Shown here: piece after piece, positions 24,301 to 36,262 of the stretch
How the letters are laid out: every line of letters begins with the position of its first letter
Numbering within the stretch: the stretch's first letter is position 1
Assembly (NCBI GenBank): GCA_934045905.1
Contig: OW203762.1
Location: forward strand, 46,091,411 to 46,155,410
Source of the DNA: Leuctra nigra
Taxonomy: Eukaryota > Arthropoda > Insecta > Plecoptera > Leuctridae
Length of the DNA: 64,000 bases
Direction of reading: 5' to 3'
The notes under the pieces: model-generated
Database searches by the model: none
What the model saw: only the letters and a program-made list of their open reading frames with translations
What the model was told of the DNA's origin: nothing
Made by a program: the position numbers and the translations under genes

Positions 24301-25799
24301 TGTTCTAAACTTGGTAGGTCTCTTGACGGATGCTGAATGCAACTCAGCAGTAGTGCGTTGAGTGTATGTAGTATTTGTGTACTACGGTAGAGGTACCTAT
24401 AATTGATACAGATTCAGCACATTGATCACTGTATTAGATTAGGTAATGGTATTTATCTCTGCCAACGAATCACGATTTTGCCACACTTGGCAAAATCGGT
24501 CAAAACCCCTTGTTCCTAGCATCCCTTCCATTGTATTCGGCTGAGGTAAGTACCTGGATTTCCCATGACTGACCTTCCCCACTCAACCTTTCTGAGGGAT
24601 GTCCCCCTATGTCAAAGCTTGTCACAAAATCAACTGGTATACCTACCTTCACTCCTGTAATTACCTACGTCACAAATTGGGGACCCCCCTTCTTTTAAAA
24701 AAATCTATACCTACCATATTATTTGGATTTCTGACCAATGAATTTTGATTTTCCAACATATTATACACATCACCAATTTAATACAGCCAACTTCAGTAGG
24801 TACCTACCTAACTGAAAGCATTATTTCGGATTCAAAAATAAAAAATTTATGGAAATTTGAATTGTGGAAGTGTTACGTCACACAACTAGGTACCTACTTA
24901 CACCCTCCGGCCTCCCCCCAAATCACGAACATAATTAATATGGCCGGTTCGGCTCCACAGAGACCATATTCTTGAGAAATGGTTTTACGGCTCGAGGGTC
25001 AATGGTCATATTGGATTTTGACATTCTATCACGGTTGAAAATATATAACAATATCTAGGCTACATCCTAATCTACACTCTGCATGATTTTAGGATACCTA
25101 GTAGGGGTACCTAGTAGGTAGGTAGTAGTAGGTAAATGACCCAGCGATCATTTAGCCATTGGACAATCAACTGTTGGTAAATCTTCTTGGCCAGGTTAGC
25201 CAGTACTTTTGTAAGTGGCTTGGGACGTTGCCACATAGAAAAATGAGAAAAAGTTAGTGGTACAAATGAAGCAATGTTTGTGAACAGTAAAATATATTTA
25301 AATGTTATGATTACAAGACATTACACTACAGCCAATAACCTCACTTACCTATTGCCGAGTGTTCAAAGCTGTTAATGATATTCTTAAAACTGTACCGTCT
25401 GATACATCTATCTGAACTTCAAAATTACCAAACATTGTATACCTACTTCAAGAACTGGTAAAATGAATATTAATTGTAGATAAAAATAAAAGCACAAAAA
25501 CCACAATAAAATCCGCCAAGCCAAGACGAAGAAGGTTTATTCGCGCCAAAATAATGAGAAAGCAAGTAAACCAACATTGCAAAATTATATATTTAGCTGT
25601 AATATCAGGATGGCCAACATAAACAGTAAACACTAAAAAATACGAAACAGCTGATTCTGACGTTTACAAATACCACCTGTTAGGCACGTGCTAGAAAGAG
25701 TTAATGTGTTTATTTTAATTAATCTATAATATTTAAACAAAATTCGTTCCTTGTAGGTATTATAACATCGTGTAATACAAGTCGTGTTTATTCTTCGAA
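24301..25799. promoter_or_regulatory. Divergent intergenic region between claspin and the LYPLAL1-like gene
   Basis: A 1.5 kb spacer separates two head-to-head start codons, so both promoters must lie here or in unseen 5' UTR exons. It is rich in short TAGGTACC/ACCTACCTA strings that also occur elsewhere in the window. I see no TATA box that I would defend and no coding exon. Confidence 0.4.
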
Positions 25800-27881
25800 A
25801 TGGCAAATAAATTGGGTGTCATAAAAATTTTACAACCAGCAAATACTCACACTGGCACAGTAATCTTTCTTCATGGATCAGGTAAAGACTAATTTATGTT
25901 TATCACTGGATTGGATTGGAATGCAAGCTTTTCGCAGCACCTTTTATGTGGATGATATGTTCACATGTAGGTATGTGCAACTGCAGGATGGGTGCAGAGT
26001 AACGTATACAAAATTGTGGCCATCGTGCACTAAATTGTATAATAAAAAAACATGTCTAACAACCATTAGTTACTGGTAGGTAACACATGACTACTGTGCA
26101 CCTAAATTCTGATGCTCAACTTAATTCTTATTGACTAAATATCTCAGCCAGGTATAATCGTATTGTATTTATTTATTATCATCCCCTACCCCTGATAGGT
26201 AGGTAGGTACCTTACAATACATTAATGCAATGATTGAATCAAAGATAATACTTCATAATATAAGATACCCTTCCAGTATTACCGAATGGCTCCTTCTGCC
26301 AGAAACTTAATTGGCACTTGATAGAAAATCCTCTTTACCACCTAGATGAATTTTATTTGAACTTAGTACCTATATTTTTACCTATACCTATATAGTACCT
26401 ATATACTGAGTGCCATTTGTGTGTGTGCTATGTTATGTTTTATTTTCTTCCTGTGATGTTGATGCTTACTGCTGATGCACATCAGCAAATAAGCTACGGA
26501 CTAAGCTGATGTGCTTAGTGCTTACTTGTAGTACTAGTTGGAAATTATAATTGGAAATTAGTTGTATTGTAATTTGTAATACAACGACGTCCACGCATGT
26601 ACCATGTAAAGAAATTCAAATACAAGAAGGTACCTGCTGGCTACTATACTATGAAGTTAATTCCTTCAGACAGCAGCAGTACCACATAAAACAGTAATAG
26701 TATTAGGTATTAGTCTGTGTTTAAATATCAGTTTACTACAGACTTCATTCCCCACTTGTTCCCAGGAGATACAGGGCAAGGTGTCAGAGAGTGGGTCAAA
26801 CTTCTTTTGGGAAAAGAATTTGTTTTTCCACATCTTCGCGTTCTTTTCCCGACTGCTCCGTTAATGCCATACACTCCTCTGGATGGCGAGGTAATAAATG
26901 AGACACCTAAGGCCGGGTAGGACCAACTTTGGATTAGCTAACTATCGATAGTTAGTGGGCAAATAGCCAATGAATCCAGTTGGCGCGAATTCCACAGCCA
27001 ATAAATTCCACTAACCATCGATAGTTAACTTGATGCGTAGTTGGTCTTACCCGGCCTAAACTGATCATTGTTAATGATTGCAAACTAATTTAGACTCTTT
27101 TCATTCTTCGGGGGAAATCAGCCCAGCAATGTTTGGTTCGATCGTCGAGCAATATCCCCTGATGCTACTGAAAATCTTGACTCCATTGATGCAATGGCAA
27201 AGGAAATTACAGAGCTGATTAAGAGTGAATTGGCTACAGGTCTTGCAGCAAACCGAATTGTTGTTGGTAGGTATTTACCTTTAATGTAGACCAACTTTGC
27301 TAAATTACGTAGGTTCATACATATATATGCTACACTTTTCATTCCAATACATTTTGTAGGTAGCTGTCTTGATGTAAGCAAGGATGTGTTAAGTAACAGT
27401 TGGAATGGAAGACATTATTAAAAGTTGATATGATGATCAATCAGGTGGTTTCTCAATGGGAGGTGCAATGGCTATGCACATGGGCTACCGACACATGCCC
27501 CAGATGGCTGGGGTTTTTGCTCTTTCGTCCTTCCTCAATCGTTCTTCAGCAGTGTACGAAGTAAGTGATTGTATATTTTCTTCTGGTGATTTTCAAATTA
27601 ACTAAATCAAAGATTTATCAATTATCATCAATGATATTTTTACTCAGCACTTGAAGAAACTCCCCACTTCTGAGAAAAAGCCATCATTGCTGATGTGCCA
27701 TGGTGAACGAGACACACTCGTGCCTCATGAGTGGGGACAGGAGACATTCAACTCACTTCAAGCACACGGAGTTGACAGCAACTTCTTAACTCTTAGCAAA
27801 GCTTTCCACGAACTCAAGAAGCAGGAGCTGTTGAAACTTTATGATTGGATCAATGAGAAAATACCACAGAGTTTGAATTGA
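25800..27881 (+). CDS. Lysophospholipase-like protein 1 / acyl-protein thioesterase family hydrolase
   Basis: Cytosolic alpha/beta hydrolase of the APT/LYPLAL1 family, whose members cleave acyl thioesters or small esters. Exons 25800-25881, 26766-26890, 27122-27266, 27445-27560 and 27648-27881 join to 702 nt, 233 residues, the usual family length. Visible marks: [15 protein letters not shown] (oxyanion-hole loop, residues about 24-38), FPTAP, the VWFDRR loop, nucleophile elbow [12 protein letters not shown] with Ser121, Asp178 in [13 protein letters not shown] and His210 in KAFHELKK, so the catalytic triad is complete. The short N terminus and the WFDRR and [10 protein letters not shown] segments resemble LYPLAL1 more than APT1/APT2. 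No signal peptide or membrane segment. Intron 2 carries a MITE starting 20 bp after the donor. Substrate is not predictable from sequence alone. Confidence 0.92.
26911..27056. mobile_element. MITE with TAA target duplication (intron 2 of the LYPLAL1-like gene)
   Basis: Left GGCCGGGTAGGACCAACTTT pairs with right AGTTGGTCTTACCCGGCC. TAA lies immediately outside both ends (26908-26910 and 27057-27059). An internal palindromic pair CTATCGATAGTTAG/CTAACCATCGATAG adds a second stem. The 3 bp TAA duplication and GGC-rich TIR suit the PIF/Harbinger group; that assignment is inference. Confidence 0.75.
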
Positions 27882-28591
27882 TGAGTTACAAACAGTTAGA
27901 AAAAGTTTGTTATTTGTATAATATATTATCAATGTTATATTTTCATATTTTAAAAGGTCCATGAAGCTGCATCAAATCTCTGTTGTAAAATCATTTGATA
28001 AGATTTGGGCAATTCCATGCAAGTATCTTGATCTGGTAGTTAAAAATAATCTAATTATTTAGATGGTGTGAGTTTATGAATTTCTCTAATAAGGTATGTA
28101 TAGGTAGCAATTAAGCCAAAGGTTCACCATGTTGAGTTTGAGAACATTGGGTAGCTTTTTTGGAATATACACACTGACACATGTGATAATACTTTGTCAG
28201 TAACAAGTTACTAACATTATTTTTAAAATTGTATTATCGAATGTTGGTTTTGTGGGTCACCACCTTGATAGTTTTAAAACTCCCGGGATAATTTAGGGTC
28301 ATTAATGTGGGTCACCAAAGAAGACTTCCACCTAAATTACAAAAAAAAGAATCTGTTTGTTTAGGATGCTGAACAATTTTTCAGTCACAATCTAGTTTCA
28401 TCTTACAGGTTGATCCTTCCTCTTAACCTTAGTTCTCTACAATCTCGTTTTGTGGGTTACATTTGGCTTATTATCATCGATTATACTACGTAGTTCTTTT
28501 GACCTTTTATGAATAGTACCTACATTGTTATTTAGTATTTAAATTAAGTTATAATTTTAAATTTATATATCTGTACAAAAGATGTCATTGG

Positions 28592-28597
28592 CAATAA
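28592..28597 (+). terminator. Polyadenylation signal AATAAA of the LYPLAL1-like gene
   Basis: AATAAA about 710 nt past the stop codon, giving a long AT-rich 3' UTR. Earlier AT-rich near matches exist, so a shorter UTR is possible. Confidence 0.4.
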
Positions 28598-28690
28598 ACT
28601 GATATAGAAATTTCACTTCAACCCGGTTGTTCATTTACTTTGGTTTCAGTACAGTCTCGAGTATTTTTGAAACATTTTATAACATAGGTA

Positions 28691-28909
28691 GGTACACTCG
28701 GCCAAACAAAACTTGAGCGTTGACCAAATTTGAATGGCTGCTGGTCATGTCCCATAACCAATCAAAGCTTGTTATTATCATTGAAATGTGAGGTCACCTA
28801 CTAGAGTGCGACAATGAGATCGCTTAGACTGACTTCTGATGGTGCGATCTTACATTTATCAGCCTATAAGATTTATTTAACGTTCAAGTTTTGTTTGGCC
28901 AAGTGTACC
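28691..28909. mobile_element. TIR element family B, copy 1
   Basis: Left TACACTCGGCCAAACAAAAC followed by TTGAGCGTT pairs with right AACGTTCAAG then TTTTGTTTGGCCAAGTGTA: 29 bp TIRs with two mismatches, and a TA or GTA(C) border. Length is about 215 bp with no coding capacity. Its interior (GCTGGTCATGTCYCATA, CAATCAAAGCTTGTTATTATC) is shared with the element at 33487-33701. Confidence 0.75.
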
Positions 28910-30269
28910 TACTACCTACTCCCTAACACTGAAGCTTTAATGAAGATTAAACTTTGGATGTGTCAAAAGATATGATAAAAGATGTGTCTATTGAGAAGTT
29001 AGTGCAATCTGCTTCATTATTATTATGTTGCAAACGTCTACATGCTACGTTGTGTGTGCCTATACCACTCAGTGCCACCAAGTTGCCAACTTTCTGTCCA
29101 CTTTTCGACGCAGCTAACGATTGACAGCCGTCCCCCACCCCTCTAATTCCTTGCGATAATAATTGTCAGTGGGGTAAATTAGTCCAATCAGCTCTTCCCC
29201 TGGGAGACGAAGACACCACGGAGAAGAGATTAGTATCTCCTGTAACGTCTTCTTATAGTCGGCAAATAAAGCAAAACAATTGTAATTACATTGCGAAACT
29301 CCTTGGTGATATGACAAAAGGCAATGACTAGTAGCAAACTCACAAGAATTCACTACTCATTTGACATTTCCCAGTTACTTAGCCTCCAAATTTCATAAGT
29401 ATATTATCTAGGATACGTAATTTATTGGTCAATTAAAATGAAATGACACGTAGATGTAGGTACCTACTTCATAATAATATAATATTAAGAAAAAAAAATA
29501 TTATTTACAATTTATAATGTTCGCTACATGCAAAGAACATTGTGTATTGTCATCGCAATTTTACGCAAGAACAATTCCATGGCGCTCAGAAGCTGCATTT
29601 AACCGCCAAGTCCAGTCTCACGAAAACATGAGTTTCCACAACCTAACGAGTAACATGCATGGGTGCATTGGAAACATAGACAGCGTCCTCAAAGTTGTGC
29701 AAAGGAGTGATTATGCAGTCTACTGAACTGTGATGGGAAGCGCCATAAGCACCAGCGTAAGAATGTACACCATTGAGACATCAAAGAGCGGAGGAAACTA
29801 ACAATGTGGTCAACCCTCTACATCGTGTCACTTTGGTCTTCTTTTTTCAAAACATTACATTGGTGACAACGCGAAACAATATGGTCAAATGGTTTTCCCC
29901 TAATTGTAATGTCACCCTCATTTCATTGTTCTCATTCGCAATCTCTTCGTATTTCCTTCGCCTTCCCCCACCCCTGATAAAACAATTTTCGCCCCTTCCA
30001 TTTAGGATCTCTTCGATCAACTCGAGCCGATTCACTTGTTGATTGTTCTGAAGTTGGGGTGTTTTGATTTATGGCTCTTGGCTGCACTATTTTAGATTCA
30101 GTAGAATAATGCTCTTTTTTCTTTAATGCTCGCTGTAAATTTGTGTAGATTTTTCTGATTTGAAAAATCCGTACCGCACTTGGGTATTATAAACGGCGTA
30201 ACCTAGTAGGTATTTTACTAATGTAGGTATGGGTACAAATATAAATTATATACGCATTATTTTTATGTG
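28910..30269. other. Intergenic, no gene recognised
   Basis: Open frames of 62-89 codons occur on both strands, but none has recognisable motifs or splice context. No repeat of note was seen. Confidence 0.4.
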
Positions 30270-30275
30270 TTTATT
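30270..30275 (-). terminator. Candidate polyadenylation signal of the aminopeptidase gene
   Basis: AATAAA on the minus strand about 130 nt past the stop codon at 30403. Confidence 0.4.
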
Positions 30276-30402
30276 ACAAATACACCTAAATTTTTCTGCC
30301 GTGTCAAAATACTACCTGAATAGTACATTTTTACGGCGAACAAAATTAATTTTACATTCTATAATAAATTAACTTTGTTGACTATGGCGACATCAGTTCT
30401 TC

Positions 30403-32277
30403 CTAATTGCATGGCTTACAGACGAGCTGCGAGATGAATTCGATTAGAGTTCTCGTCGGTCTACCAGCCATGCCTGGTCGGAGATATGAATAGTCGGAGT
30501 AATGAGCCATCATCACTCCATGCGTATCGAGATGCATCCATTCTCCGCAAGGCACAAACTCTTTCAGGAAGGCCGCTGCTTTGCAGTGACCGCCTCCGCG
30601 ACCCTCTCCCGAATTCGTCACGTCGGCGTGCGGCTGCGTTGTCACCTGACGGAGTTGAAAAGATGACCATGATGACGACGCAAGATTTCATCATTAGGGA
30701 TAAAAGTCAATCAATTATAGGTCAAGAAGTTTGCGGATTGAACGCTTACCTGTCTTCTATAGAAATCCCATAACGGGAATCTCCACATTCGATCGCCTGT
30801 GTGCACGCCAGCCATGTGAATCTTCTCCCATAGATTGTCCGAATTCGTAAACACCCCCGTCGCCGCCGTCCCCATCGCCCGGGAAATGTCGTTGGTGAGC
30901 GTTCCGACGTCGACGACGAACCTCGGCCAGAAGTTCTGTGAATAGAACAGCGTGTCTGCAAGGCACAGCCTAGCTTCGCAGTCGGTGTTCTCGATCAGGA
31001 TCGTCTTGCCGCTCATGGAAGTGACGATGTCGCCGGGCTTCATCGCCGAGCACCCCGGCATGTTCTCGCACAGTGGAATGAGTCCACGAATGTTGATCGG
31101 CAGCTGGAGGGCGGCGAGCGCACGAGTCGTTGCTACTACACACGCGGCGCCAGACAAGTCTCCACGCATGTCGAGCATCTGGTGGGGTTTCTTCAGACAG
31201 ACGCCGCCGCTGTCGAACGTCACGCCGCTACCGACCAGCACGATCGGACGCTCGTCGTAGTTGGCGCCGTAGTAGCTCAGCTCCAGGAAGATCGGCTGCT
31301 CGCAAGAACCCTTCGCCACTGCCAAGAACGCGTTCATCTTCTGGGTCTCAGCCCAACCCTGCACCTTGACCTCCACGTTGACGCCGGACTTACACAACAC
31401 TTCGACGGCATTTTGAGCGAACATTGTTGGAGTCATGAGGTTGGACGGCGTATCCATAAGCTGGCGAGCGAGGTTCTGAGCGGCCGCTTTCTGCAGACCG
31501 ATCTGCCACCCTGTCCAGTCACAATCGTCATGCAAGTCCAACTGAGGTACCTTTATCTGTTTTAACGTATTCTTCAGCTCTTGGTAAAGCCAGATTCCAA
31601 GTCCTGCGCCTTCTGCAGCCGACTCTGAATGACCGAACCCCTCGACAAATATCCGCAGCAACTGGAGCTTCTGCAGAGACCGACAACCGGCTGCGGCGGC
31701 GATGCGGATGTTCTCCTTGCCGTCGTCGCGCTCCTCCATGTCGTTGTAGCCGGCGCACTCGACGCCCAACCCGACGACGGCGACTGACGAGTACTCTTGT
31801 GTCAGATTGTAAAAGATGCGTACTTCGCCGATGGTTGGAATGGGACCAGCAATTTTCAACAATTCCGCGAGGCGACCACATGTCAAGTCGTCGAACTTTT
31901 GTGCAGCTTTGGTGAATCGTGGAGCTTCGTTCAAAACGGCTAGAATGTAAATACAGTGCCATTAGATTTTGGACAAGATAATGATGATAGCAATCAACGA
32001 AACTCGAATCTAGGAGTTCGTCGTGAACCGAAGCCGAGGAGGCTTTCATAATTATTTACTCTGCGTAACGGAGGTAAATAACTGTGGACCTACCTAAATA
32101 TGAATTGAAAATGCTGATTACTAATGAAATCTTACCATCGCTGGGATCATAGACCCCCAAGACGAGCCCTCGCGGTTCTGTCCTGTCTCCCGCACAGCCA
32201 GTTATGCCCCGTTTCAACCAAGATGTTATGCAGGGCCTAGCTGCTCTCTGCCCAAATCGTAGTAAGGAACCGAACAT
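30403..32277 (-). CDS. M17 leucyl aminopeptidase (cytosol aminopeptidase type), altered metal site
   Basis: Family enzymes remove N-terminal residues from peptides using two metal ions. Exons on minus: 32136-32277, 30750-31939, 30403-30645; total 1,575 nt, 524 residues, close to the usual 500-520. The N terminus (MFGSLLRFGQRAARPC, basic and without acids) looks like a mitochondrial presequence and is followed by the start of the family fold, GLVLGVYDPSDG. Catalytic-domain marks: VTFDSGG (Asp290), CLKK (Lys297), MRGDLSGAA (Asp308), NTDCEARL (Asp367, Glu369, Arg371), PLCENMPG and GDRMWRFPLW. In active M17 enzymes the loop before TFDSGG reads VGKG and its lysine binds metal; here it is VGSG (Ser285, codon AGC). 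NTDAEGR is also changed to NTDCEAR. The fold is intact, but catalysis may be weakened or lost. The large second exon is clearly GC-richer than its surroundings. Confidence 0.93.
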
Positions 32278-33487
32278 GATTTACGATAAAGAATTTTGAA
32301 GTTTAGGCTCAAAATTTAGTTATAAATTACTGTAGAGAAATTATGAAAAATCGCCGCACCAATTTTGTAGAAATAAATGAATGATGATTTGTTTCAATGG
32401 TAACCTGGGTAACTTCTGTATTGTTTCCATCGTATCTGAGAAGGCGTTGGTTTCTGGTGTCGCCAAACTTTGCATCACGTTCTGTTGAAAGAAAGAGAAT
32501 CTAAATTCATGGGCTCCATTTCTCGTTCTAACATCTTTTAAAATCCACAAGTCCTGTAAAGAATTGAATGACTCATAGTTTTTTTCTCCTATGTGGACTT
32601 TTCATAACTTAAACCACTGTTAACACTTAAAAATTTCCCAAAATATGGAGCCTTATTATGTAGATTATGTTCTCCTGTTCTCGTGGAGTCGTCAAATACT
32701 AATACATTATTTCGTTTGCTTTATTACAAAATTAGGTACTATGCAAAAAATATCTGTCAAGGCATACTTATTTTTGTGCTGTGCATTTACCTACGTCTTT
32801 GCAAAGATTATATAATTAAATCTTTTATGCGCGAGAGTCGTACAATTTCCTGATTTTATTGTAACGCATCCCAATTGATTTCATTTAGTTTTGCAAATAT
32901 GAGAATATCACAAAGTGATAGAAGGGGTGACGTCTCATATTTTCGTACTTGCGTACCATTTGCACGCTGTTTCTGGTATCTGTGGTGAGTGTTGTTAGAA
33001 TGGTTATTGTTTATGAATATTAGGCTACTGTTTTTCGTCGTGAAAACGTCTTTTCGTCTAGCATGGGATCAAGAATCACAGTTAATATACATTTGAATTG
33101 CATCGTCTTTTTTAGTTACTATGAAAGTTGGTAAAATAATTTTGGATATTACAAATGGTGTCAGAAGTATGATTTTACATTATTTTTTTTAACTCATTAC
33201 TAATTTCTTTCATATTTATAAATACGTCATTTAAACGCTTTCAATATGCTTCAAATACAATTACTCTATCAATTTGAAAGTATTCTAATAGTTTTGAAGT
33301 ATTTAAATTGTATTTAATATTTATCTACTCGTAGCAAACACCTATTACACAAAACAAAGTGTTGGGGTATAAAAAGTGTTACTTAAATCACGCATAAACA
33401 CATAACTAATCAATATGTACAATCAATAAATACAATTACATTTCCTACTATGAACAATAATAACCTAGCTATGAATTATCTTGAACG
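32278..33487. other. Intergenic with an LTR/primer-binding-site relic
   Basis: Upstream of the aminopeptidase start, so it should contain that promoter, but no clear core element is visible. At 33149-33175 the sequence TTACA, two bases, then TGGTGTCAGAAGT resembles the 3' edge of an LTR followed by a primer-binding site. See the finding at 33149. Confidence 0.4.
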
Positions 33488-33701
33488 TACACTCTGCCAA
33501 ACATAAATTGATCGTTGATCAAATGTGATTGACTGATAAATGTTAGATCGCACCATCCAAAGTCAGTCCAAGCGATGGCCTTGTCTCACTCTAGTAGGTG
33601 CCCCTCATTTCAACGATAATAACAAGCTTTGATTGGTATGAGACATGACCAGCATTCATTTAAATTTGATCAGCGATCAATTTATGTTTGACCGAGTGTA
33701 C
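33487..33701. mobile_element. TIR element family B, copy 2 (opposite orientation to copy 1)
   Basis: Left TACACTCTGCCAAACATAAA then TTGATCGTTGATCAAAT pairs with right ATTTGATCAGCGATCAATTT then ATGTTTGACCGAGTGTA, TIRs of about 37 bp. The interior matches the reverse complement of the element at 28691-28909. Length is about 215 bp. Copy 2 TIRs are longer than those of copy 1. Confidence 0.75.
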
Positions 33702-34589
33702 CTAATACATACATAAGATTTGAAGACAGTTCTCGTTAGTGATTACAGAGATTAATTATTAAGATTTTATTTGAAAATTACAATTTGTTGTAGCAGCAAT
33801 TTTAATTAAAGAGTATAAGTAAAAAGCATCTGTTTATGAAATACACCAAAAACTGTTTATACCAACCAAGTGGTCTACTTTCCAGACATTCGTCAATTTG
33901 GTATTTATTACTTTTAGTAAATACTCCTAATATTTTGATTTATAAAATAATATGTCGACAATTTTAGAGTTTGTCTTTATTTTATTACCTGCTGCGTATT
34001 ACATCACAATTAACTATACGTTCGCATAATGGTGTTAAGCAAACACAGAGATAAGAATGATTAAGCTCTTCTATTAAGATTGCACACGCAATAAAACAAT
34101 TTGGCTCTTTTATTTTAATTTACCTATTGATTGATTCTAAGTTTTTGTTTACACATTATCGGGTCTATACTGTTAATGACTTTCGTATTTGACATTGAAT
34201 ACTTTGCCAGGACTTGGGTCCAAATGGAACTCCTCTTTTATCTCCTCGTATTTTCGCATGTTGGTCTTCCTTTGTCAGAAAATAAAACATTCTGACTCAC
34301 AGAGCGCTAAAATAGAGTCAATTTGTATCAAACGTCTATTTCTGAAGTTGTTTCATCCACTCCTAGTGGGCAGATTGAGTCAACATTGGCTTATTCCCCC
34401 TCATCATTCTAACATTATTATCACTTCTAAAATCTTTAGTGGATCGTTAGATGGTGTGCTAAAATAAAAACATATCAACTACTTGTTTGTTATATAATCG
34501 TTTAAACTTTGTAGTCAGAGCTCTTTGTTTAATATCACTAATTGGTCACAGACTATTAACAATAATGAAGTTATTTTACCTTCTGTATT

Positions 34590-35510
34590 GTGTTGCAGAT
34601 ACTTTTCTGGTGAACTATCGGAAACGAAATTGGGTGGTCGAAATTAGTTGAAATTTAAATCTGTAGGCCTGTTACTTCCTAAATATTTAAATTTGTATTT
34701 GTTAATTAATCAGTAATAAACAATTGATTAATTTTATGATAACATTGTCTGTTTTTTTCCCTCGCTTAGCGCCCAATGGCAATAAAGATTATTTTTTAAA
34801 AAATGTGCCAATTTAAGGTGCTGCAAGCGCGACCGATTTCGCTGCTTTTTGTAGACACTTTTTGCGATACGATTGGAGACGAAACGGGTAGACCAAATTA
34901 TTTGAAATTTTAATCGTGATTAGATTAAAGACAAACTTAGGGTTATCCCTTGGTACATTTTTAATTTTTTGTTTCGTTAATTAGTAATAATTAGTGGATT
35001 TTTGGTGAAAAAATAGCTATTTTCTCGTCTCCCTGGGCGCCGTATAAAATTAAATTTCAAAAATGTGCCAAGGGATAACCCTAAGTTTGTCTTTCATCTA
35101 ATCATAATTAAAATTTGAGATCAATTGGTTTACGGGTTTGTTCTCCAATCGTATCGCAAATTTCATCGTTTTGCGCGGTTTTGTTGAATAACCGGCGCCT
35201 AATTAACGATGCAATAAGCAAAAATTAAAAAGTGCTACTAATATACAATCAGACTGATCATGTGAACATCCTGTAAAAGTTACACTCACTTATGAAACAA
35301 TTTTTCTCTCTCAATTTTCTAAAACGGCCGAGCGCTAGTATCACCTTAACAACCATTTAAATACACATTTTACAATTTTACATCAATTCGTTCACAAGTT
35401 TGGTCTCCAATCGTTCCCGATTAAGCATAGTTTTGCGCGGTTTGTTGCAAACCGGCGTCTCTTTAACAAGGCACGAACCAAAAGTAAAAAGGACTAGGTA
35501 CTAGAGGTAA
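34590..35510. repeat. Cluster of direct and inverted copies of a ~200-250 bp unit
   Basis: Positions 34863-34962 and 35059-35158 are near-complementary arms: TGCGATACGATTGGAGACGA against TCTCCAATCGTATCGCA, and AGACAAACTTAGGGTTATCC against GGATAACCCTAAGTTTGTCT. The spacer is about 97 bp. Further copies: 34609-34660 (GAAACGAAATTGGGTGGTCG) in one orientation and 35340-35500 (GGTCTCCAATCGTTCCCGAT, TTTTGCGCGGTTTGTTG) in the other. The segment TTTTGCGCGGTTT...ACCGGCG occurs at about 35170-35205 and again at 35431-35460. No coding capacity. Confidence 0.65.
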
Positions 35511-36165
35511 TAAGCTATTTTCCCAGAACGTTGGCAATGTGTTCTGTATCGAATTAAAATCGTGTCATATTTGCTAAGTGGTATGTTTTTGATGACATCG
35601 ATGTGCTCATTAATATCGTGTCAGTAATGAAGTATGCACGGGACAATGAAATATGCCATCACTCGTGCTCGGTAGATCGTAATAGCAGCCGTTCATGCGG
35701 AACGGAATGCTGCTAATTGACATCACAATGTTGCCATGTTAATTACATCCCACTGTAATGTGTTGATCAAGTCAAGAATGCTTTGTGTTCAAATCACACC
35801 CTGCAGTCATCTGTGTCATCACAAAGATCGCGATTAAACTGTATTAATATTTGAATCTTCACTTACTGCCGCCTGAACGAACATACTAGAACAATAGCTG
35901 ACAGTACTCTTCAATGATATCAGTTATTATTACTCAATGATTTGATACAATGTGTTACGATGATCCATTGAAAACTGTCTGCTTTTGCTTTATGGATTGA
36001 AATTCGTGTTTCGTTAATACAACACGTCCCACAGCATCTCACAAACATGTAAGTTATTATATCAGAAATAGAGATAATATGTTAATTAAGTTCATGTTAG
36101 CGAAGCACAAAACAGTTAACAAAATGCAAGAATGCTTGTTAGAACATTTTAGTAGATAAGTTTAA
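35511..36165. other. Intergenic, no gene recognised
   Basis: No open frame or repeat that I can support. Confidence 0.4.
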
Positions 36166-36262
36166 AACGGGCTTTCATTGGATTCATTGGTTGTTGCCAT
36201 GGCAATATAGTCCTAATCAACAGTTAAGAATTGAGCAGCATATTGAAAAACTGACCCTAAAT
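36165..36262. mobile_element. Truncated relative of the MITE at 48265-48406
   Basis: CATTGGTTGTTGCCATGGCA then ATATAGTCCTAATCAACAGTT then GAGCAGCATATTGAAAAACT and GACCCTAA align to the reverse complement of the 48265-48406 element over most of its length. Its other terminal repeat is missing. Confidence 0.6.

Noticed and set aside
30952..31565. Several 70-127 codon plus-strand frames
   Set aside because: Antisense shadows of the GC-rich aminopeptidase exon.
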